Of a DNA stretch of 64,000 bases, positions 60,812-64,000 are shown in pieces. The stretch is from positions 238,874 through 302,873 of the forward strand of contig NZ_AUNI01000014.1 of NCBI RefSeq assembly GCF_000447795.1, given 5' to 3'. Under the pieces are notes generated by a model that was given only the letters and a program-made list of their open reading frames with translations, made no database searches and was not told the origin of the DNA. Numbering within the stretch: position 1 is the first letter of the stretch; each line of letters opens with the position of its first letter. A program made the translations under genes and the position numbers. Origin of the DNA: Bacteriovorax sp. Seq25_V. Lineage in GTDB: Bacteria > Bdellovibrionota > Bacteriovoracia > Bacteriovoracales > Bacteriovoracaceae.

Positions 60812-63800
60812 ATGATAAATAAAATAATTGAATTTTCTGTCAGAAATAGAATGTTCGTTTTCTTGGTAACATTAATGCTAATACTATTTGGTATTAAATC
60901 ATTTAATGAGCTGTCAATTGATGCTGTTCCTGACATTACAAACACACAGGTTCAAATAAACACACAAGTCAAAGGACTAGTCCCAGAAGAAATAGAAAGA
61001 ATGGTAACATTTCCAATCGAATACTCAATGAATGGAATCCCTGGAGTAGAAACGATTCGTTCGATCTCTCGATATGGAATTTCTCAAGTAACAGTCATCT
61101 TCAAAGAAGACACAGACATATTAAATGCAAGACAACTTGCTTTAGAAAAACTTCAAACGATAGAACTTCCAGAAGGTATTACACCTGAAATGGGACCAAT
61201 TAGCACAGGGCTAGGAGAAATTTTTCACTACTCTATCGAGGCCAAAGAAGTCGAAAAAGATGAGCAAGCAAGATTAATTCAACTAATGGAGTTGCGTTCA
61301 CTTCAAGACTGGTACATTAAGCCTAGACTACTCACTGTAAAAGGAGTTACCGAAGTAAATACGATTGGAGGTTTTGAGAAACAGTTTTTCATTCAACCAA
61401 AGATCGCAAAGATGGTCGAATTTGGAATACATTTTGATGATATTGCAATTGCAATCGAAAGTACAAATATCAATGTTGGTGGTGGGTATATTGAACAAAC
61501 AGGTGAACAGCTCCTCGTGCGTGGGACTGGGCTCCTCAAAACTAAGGACGACATAAAAAATATCGTCATCAAGAAACTATCAACATCAAGAATCATTAAG
61601 ATTAAAGACATCGCAGAAGTAAAGTTTGATAAGGAAATAAGAACCGGAGCGGCTTCAGTTAATGGAGAGGAATCAATAATTGGTACGGCCTTTATGCTAC
61701 TTGGTGAGAATTCTCGTACTGTTTCTCAAAGGGTCGCAACAAAACTTGAAGAGATATCAAAAAATCTTCCCCCTTGGGTTGAACTAAAAGTTCTATACGA
61801 TAGATCGAACATGGTAGACAAAACACTTTCAACTGTTGAACATAACCTTATCATGGGTGCTATCCTTGTTATGGTATTCCTCCTACTTCTTGTAGGAAAT
61901 TTACGCGCAGCCTTGATTACATCGATTGTCATCCCAATTTCCCTATTAATGACTTTCATTTTAATGAAATGGCAAAATGTCTCAGGAAACCTGATGAGTT
62001 TAGGAGCTCTTGACTTTGGGATCATCGTTGATGGAGCAGTAATTGTCATTGAAAATTGCGTCCACCGGTTACAGCAACAGGGAAAACTTCTAAAACGTGA
62101 ACTTACTCGTGAAGAAGTCAAACAAATTGTCATTGACTCGGCCATTGAAATCAGATCTGCAGCAGGTTTTGGCGAACTTATTGTGATCGTTGTTTTCATC
62201 CCATTATTTGCTCTCACAGGAGTCGAAGGAAAAATGTTTGGACCTATGGCAATGACATTCATTATGGCGCTAGCGAGTGCACTTGTTCTATCTTTCACAT
62301 TTGTCCCAGCTCTTGCGGCTACGATTCTAAGTGGTAAAACACGTGACAAGACACCATTTCTGATGTTAGCAGCACAGAATTTGTTTCGCCCTATTCTAGA
62401 GCAAGCTCTAAAAATTAAGAAACTTGTTTTCGGGCTTGGTCTTACCTCAATAATTGCAGGAGTCATTCTTTTCGCTAGACTCGGTTCAGAATTTATCCCG
62501 CAGCTTGATGAAGGAGATTTCGCGATTCAATTTATTAGGCCAGCAAATATCAGCATGGACAATTCAGTTGCACTACAAAGAATATCAGAGAAGGTCATCT
62601 TAGAGTTTCCTCAAGTAAAAAATGTATTTGCAAGAACGGGGGCTGCAGAAGTAGCAACAGATCCAATGGGTGTTAACATTTCCGACTCCTATGTCATGCT
62701 AAAAAATATAAGCGATTGGCCAAAAGGTGATCATATTAATACCAAGGCTGATCTAATTCGAGAAATCAAAGAATCTTTAGAGTTAAGAGTACCTGGCCAG
62801 GTTACAATGATCTCTCAACCTGTACAACTACGATTCAATGAATTACTAGAAGGAACAAGGGCCAGTGTCTCTGCAAAGATTTTTGGGGAAGATTTAGACA
62901 AACTTATTTATTATTCTAAAGAAGTTGCAGAAGTTGTTGCTGAAATTCCAGGAGCTGGAGAGGCCGAATCAGAGTCCAAAGGAAAATCCCCTCTTCTACA
63001 ATATACGCCAAAAATGAAAGAGCTATCAGAACTTGGTGTCACAGCACGGCCAGTACTTGATGCTATAAGTACAGCAATTGGAGGTCAGGAAGTTGGTCAC
63101 ATATATGATGGAGTTAAGAAATTTCCAATCATCACAAGACTCTCGAATGATGAACGCCGAGATATTGAAATAATCAAGAAACTTCCCGTAGGAATTTCTG
63201 ATGGATACACAGTACCAATCGAGGAAGTTGCATCAATTGATTTTACAGAAACTTTCTCAGCAGTAAGTAGAGAAAACTCGCAAAGAAGAGTTGCCGTACT
63301 TATTAACCCCGAAGTTCGCGACATTGAAAGCTTTGTAAAAAAGGCTATTCTCGCTGTAGAAGAAAAAATAAAACTCCCAGAAGGTTATTATATTGAATGG
63401 GGTGGCAGCTTTAAAAACCTTCAAAGTGCGAAGGAGCGCTTAGCTGTCCTAGTACCGCTGGCCTTACTTCTAATCTTAGCGATGTTATATGCTGCTTTTA
63501 AAAATATTGCTCAAGTTATCTTGATCTTTACTTGTGCTCCGATGGCCCTCATAGGAGGAGTATTATCACTTAATCTAATGGGAATGCCTTTTAGTATCTC
63601 TGCTGGTGTAGGTTTCATTGCCCTGTGTGGAATAAGTATACTTAACGGAGTTGTGTTAGTTACTTACTTCAACCGCTTAATTAATGACGGTAAGGATGTA
63701 GAGGATGTTATTAAAGAGGGTGCAATGACAAGGCTACGCCCAGTTCTCATGACTGCACTTACTGATATCTTTGGCTTTCTTCCTATGATGTTCTCAACTG

Positions 63801-63979
63801 GCCTTGGGGCAGAAGTTCAAAAACCTCTAGCGACTGTAGTAGTAGGCGGAATTATCTCCTCCACGATACTAACTTTAATTGTTCTTCCAAGTCTTTACGG
63901 GTTGTTTATTAAATATATGCGGCCTAAAGAAATTAAACTGCTCCAGTTAAATGGGGACAACATTTCTCAGATAAATTGA
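60812..63979 (+). CDS. czcA: Heavy-metal RND efflux pump (CzcA-like)
   Basis: 1055 residues, usual length for HME-RND. N-terminal SVRNRMFVFL helix 1 and DAVPDITNTQVQ; in helix 4, DFGIIVDGAVIVIEN. In the HME classification, DFG..VDGA marks divalent-cation (Zn/Co/Cd/Ni) pumps, while Cu/Ag pumps (CusA) have a different helix 4. LGSEFIPQLDEGDFAIQ and the second six-helix block close the protein. Proton-driven export of periplasmic and cytoplasmic metal through the TolC-family protein upstream. 9 bp after the reduced adaptor. Confidence 0.95.
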   Translation: MINKIIEFSVRNRMFVFLVTLMLILFGIKSFNELSIDAVPDITNTQVQINTQVKGLVPEEIERMVTFPIEYSMNGIPGVETIRSISRYGISQVTVIFKEDTDILNARQLALEKLQTIELPEGITPEMGPISTGLGEIFHYSIEAKEVEKDEQARLIQLMELRSLQDWYIKPRLLTVKGVTEVNTIGGFEKQFFIQPKIAKMVEFGIHFDDIAIAIESTNINVGGGYIEQTGEQLLVRGTGLLKTKDDIKNIVIKKLSTSRIIKIKDIAEVKFDKEIRTGAASVNGEESIIGTAFMLLGENSRTVSQRVATKLEEISKNLPPWVELKVLYDRSNMVDKTLSTVEHNLIMGAILVMVFLLLLVGNLRAALITSIVIPISLLMTFILMKWQNVSGNLMSLGALDFGIIVDGAVIVIENCVHRLQQQGKLLKRELTREEVKQIVIDSAIEIRSAAGFGELIVIVVFIPLFALTGVEGKMFGPMAMTFIMALASALVLSFTFVPALAATILSGKTRDKTPFLMLAAQNLFRPILEQALKIKKLVFGLGLTSIIAGVILFARLGSEFIPQLDEGDFAIQFIRPANISMDNSVALQRISEKVILEFPQVKNVFARTGAAEVATDPMGVNISDSYVMLKNISDWPKGDHINTKADLIREIKESLELRVPGQVTMISQPVQLRFNELLEGTRASVSAKIFGEDLDKLIYYSKEVAEVVAEIPGAGEAESESKGKSPLLQYTPKMKELSELGVTARPVLDAISTAIGGQEVGHIYDGVKKFPIITRLSNDERRDIEIIKKLPVGISDGYTVPIEEVASIDFTETFSAVSRENSQRRVAVLINPEVRDIESFVKKAILAVEEKIKLPEGYYIEWGGSFKNLQSAKERLAVLVPLALLLILAMLYAAFKNIAQVILIFTCAPMALIGGVLSLNLMGMPFSISAGVGFIALCGISILNGVVLVTYFNRLINDGKDVEDVIKEGAMTRLRPVLMTALTDIFGFLPMMFSTGLGAEVQKPLATVVVGGIISSTILTLIVLPSLYGLFIKYMRPKEIKLLQLNGDNISQIN

Positions 63980-64000
63980 GTTATAGTAATTTATAAAAAT

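Noticed and set aside
58967..63979. Copper/silver (CusCBA) efflux
   Set aside because: Helix 4 of the pump reads DFGIIVDGA, typical of divalent-cation pumps, and the Met-rich features of Cus proteins are absent.

Overview
The window is AT-rich bacterial chromosome, densely packed with mostly short operons. A six-subunit Na+-translocating NADH:quinone reductase, many small lipoproteins and secreted proteins with no recognisable family, an archaic chaperone-usher pilus, a secreted endonuclease I and a SWIB-domain protein together suggest a marine, didermic, Halobacteriovorax/Bdellovibrio-like organism. That placement is inference from gene content and base composition; there is no rRNA here to confirm it. 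No insertion sequence, prophage or CRISPR array was seen.

Layout. 1-1.6 kb: the 3' part of an arginase/agmatinase gene and aat. 1.5-5.3 kb (minus): a lipoprotein followed by NuoB-like, NuoCD-like and single-cluster ferredoxin-like genes, an orphan soluble arm of complex I without membrane subunits. 5.3-5.7 kb: tRNA-Leu(UAA) with a duplicated 3' end. 6-11 kb: a PilZ protein, a methyltransferase-like protein and a lipid-modification operon. 10.9-16.3 kb: 2-oxoglutarate dehydrogenase (odhA-odhB-lpd). 16.5-18.2 kb: nqrM, apbE and a MazG-like gene. 18.3-24 kb: secreted nuclease, small secreted proteins and an imelysin/di-heme oxidoreductase pair. 24.0-24.4 kb: three tandem 153-bp structured repeats. 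24.4-30.2 kb: nqrABCDEF. 31-36 kb: chaperone-usher pilus. 36-47 kb: YchJ, methyltransferase, MATE exporter, K+ channel, DinG with an exonuclease domain, BolA and CGFS glutaredoxin, AlkB, receiver protein and a CFI-box surface protein. 47-58.6 kb: rhodanese-like lipoprotein, class IV aminotransferase, CrtI-like flavoprotein, lipocalin, PAP2 phosphatase, two outer-membrane proteins, ClC channel, solute-binding protein, SWIB protein, a pair of small paralogous membrane proteins, HI0933-type flavoprotein and an unknown protein. 58.6-64 kb: a divalent-metal RND efflux operon with a severely reduced adaptor.

How it fits together. OdhA-OdhB-Lpd makes NADH. NqrA-F oxidises it and pumps Na+. ApbE (FMN attachment to NqrB and NqrC) and NqrM (Fe centre of NqrD/E) mature that pump from a nearby but separate operon. 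The NuoB/NuoCD/ferredoxin set sits beside this as a second, unexplained electron-transfer module.

The least expected signals are: (1) the membrane-subunit-free complex I-like module, whose ferredoxin keeps exactly the ligands of one of two [4Fe-4S] clusters; (2) the triplicated repeat after nqrF, in which copies differ mainly in hairpin loops, as expected for an RNA; (3) at least seven genes whose -10 box lies 5-7 nt before the start codon with no Shine-Dalgarno sequence, i.e. predicted leaderless mRNAs; (4) the adaptor of the metal pump, reduced to a His/Asp-rich linker plus a C-terminal domain. Starts were moved from the longest reading frame wherever a Shine-Dalgarno sequence, a signal peptide or a -10 box decided the choice.
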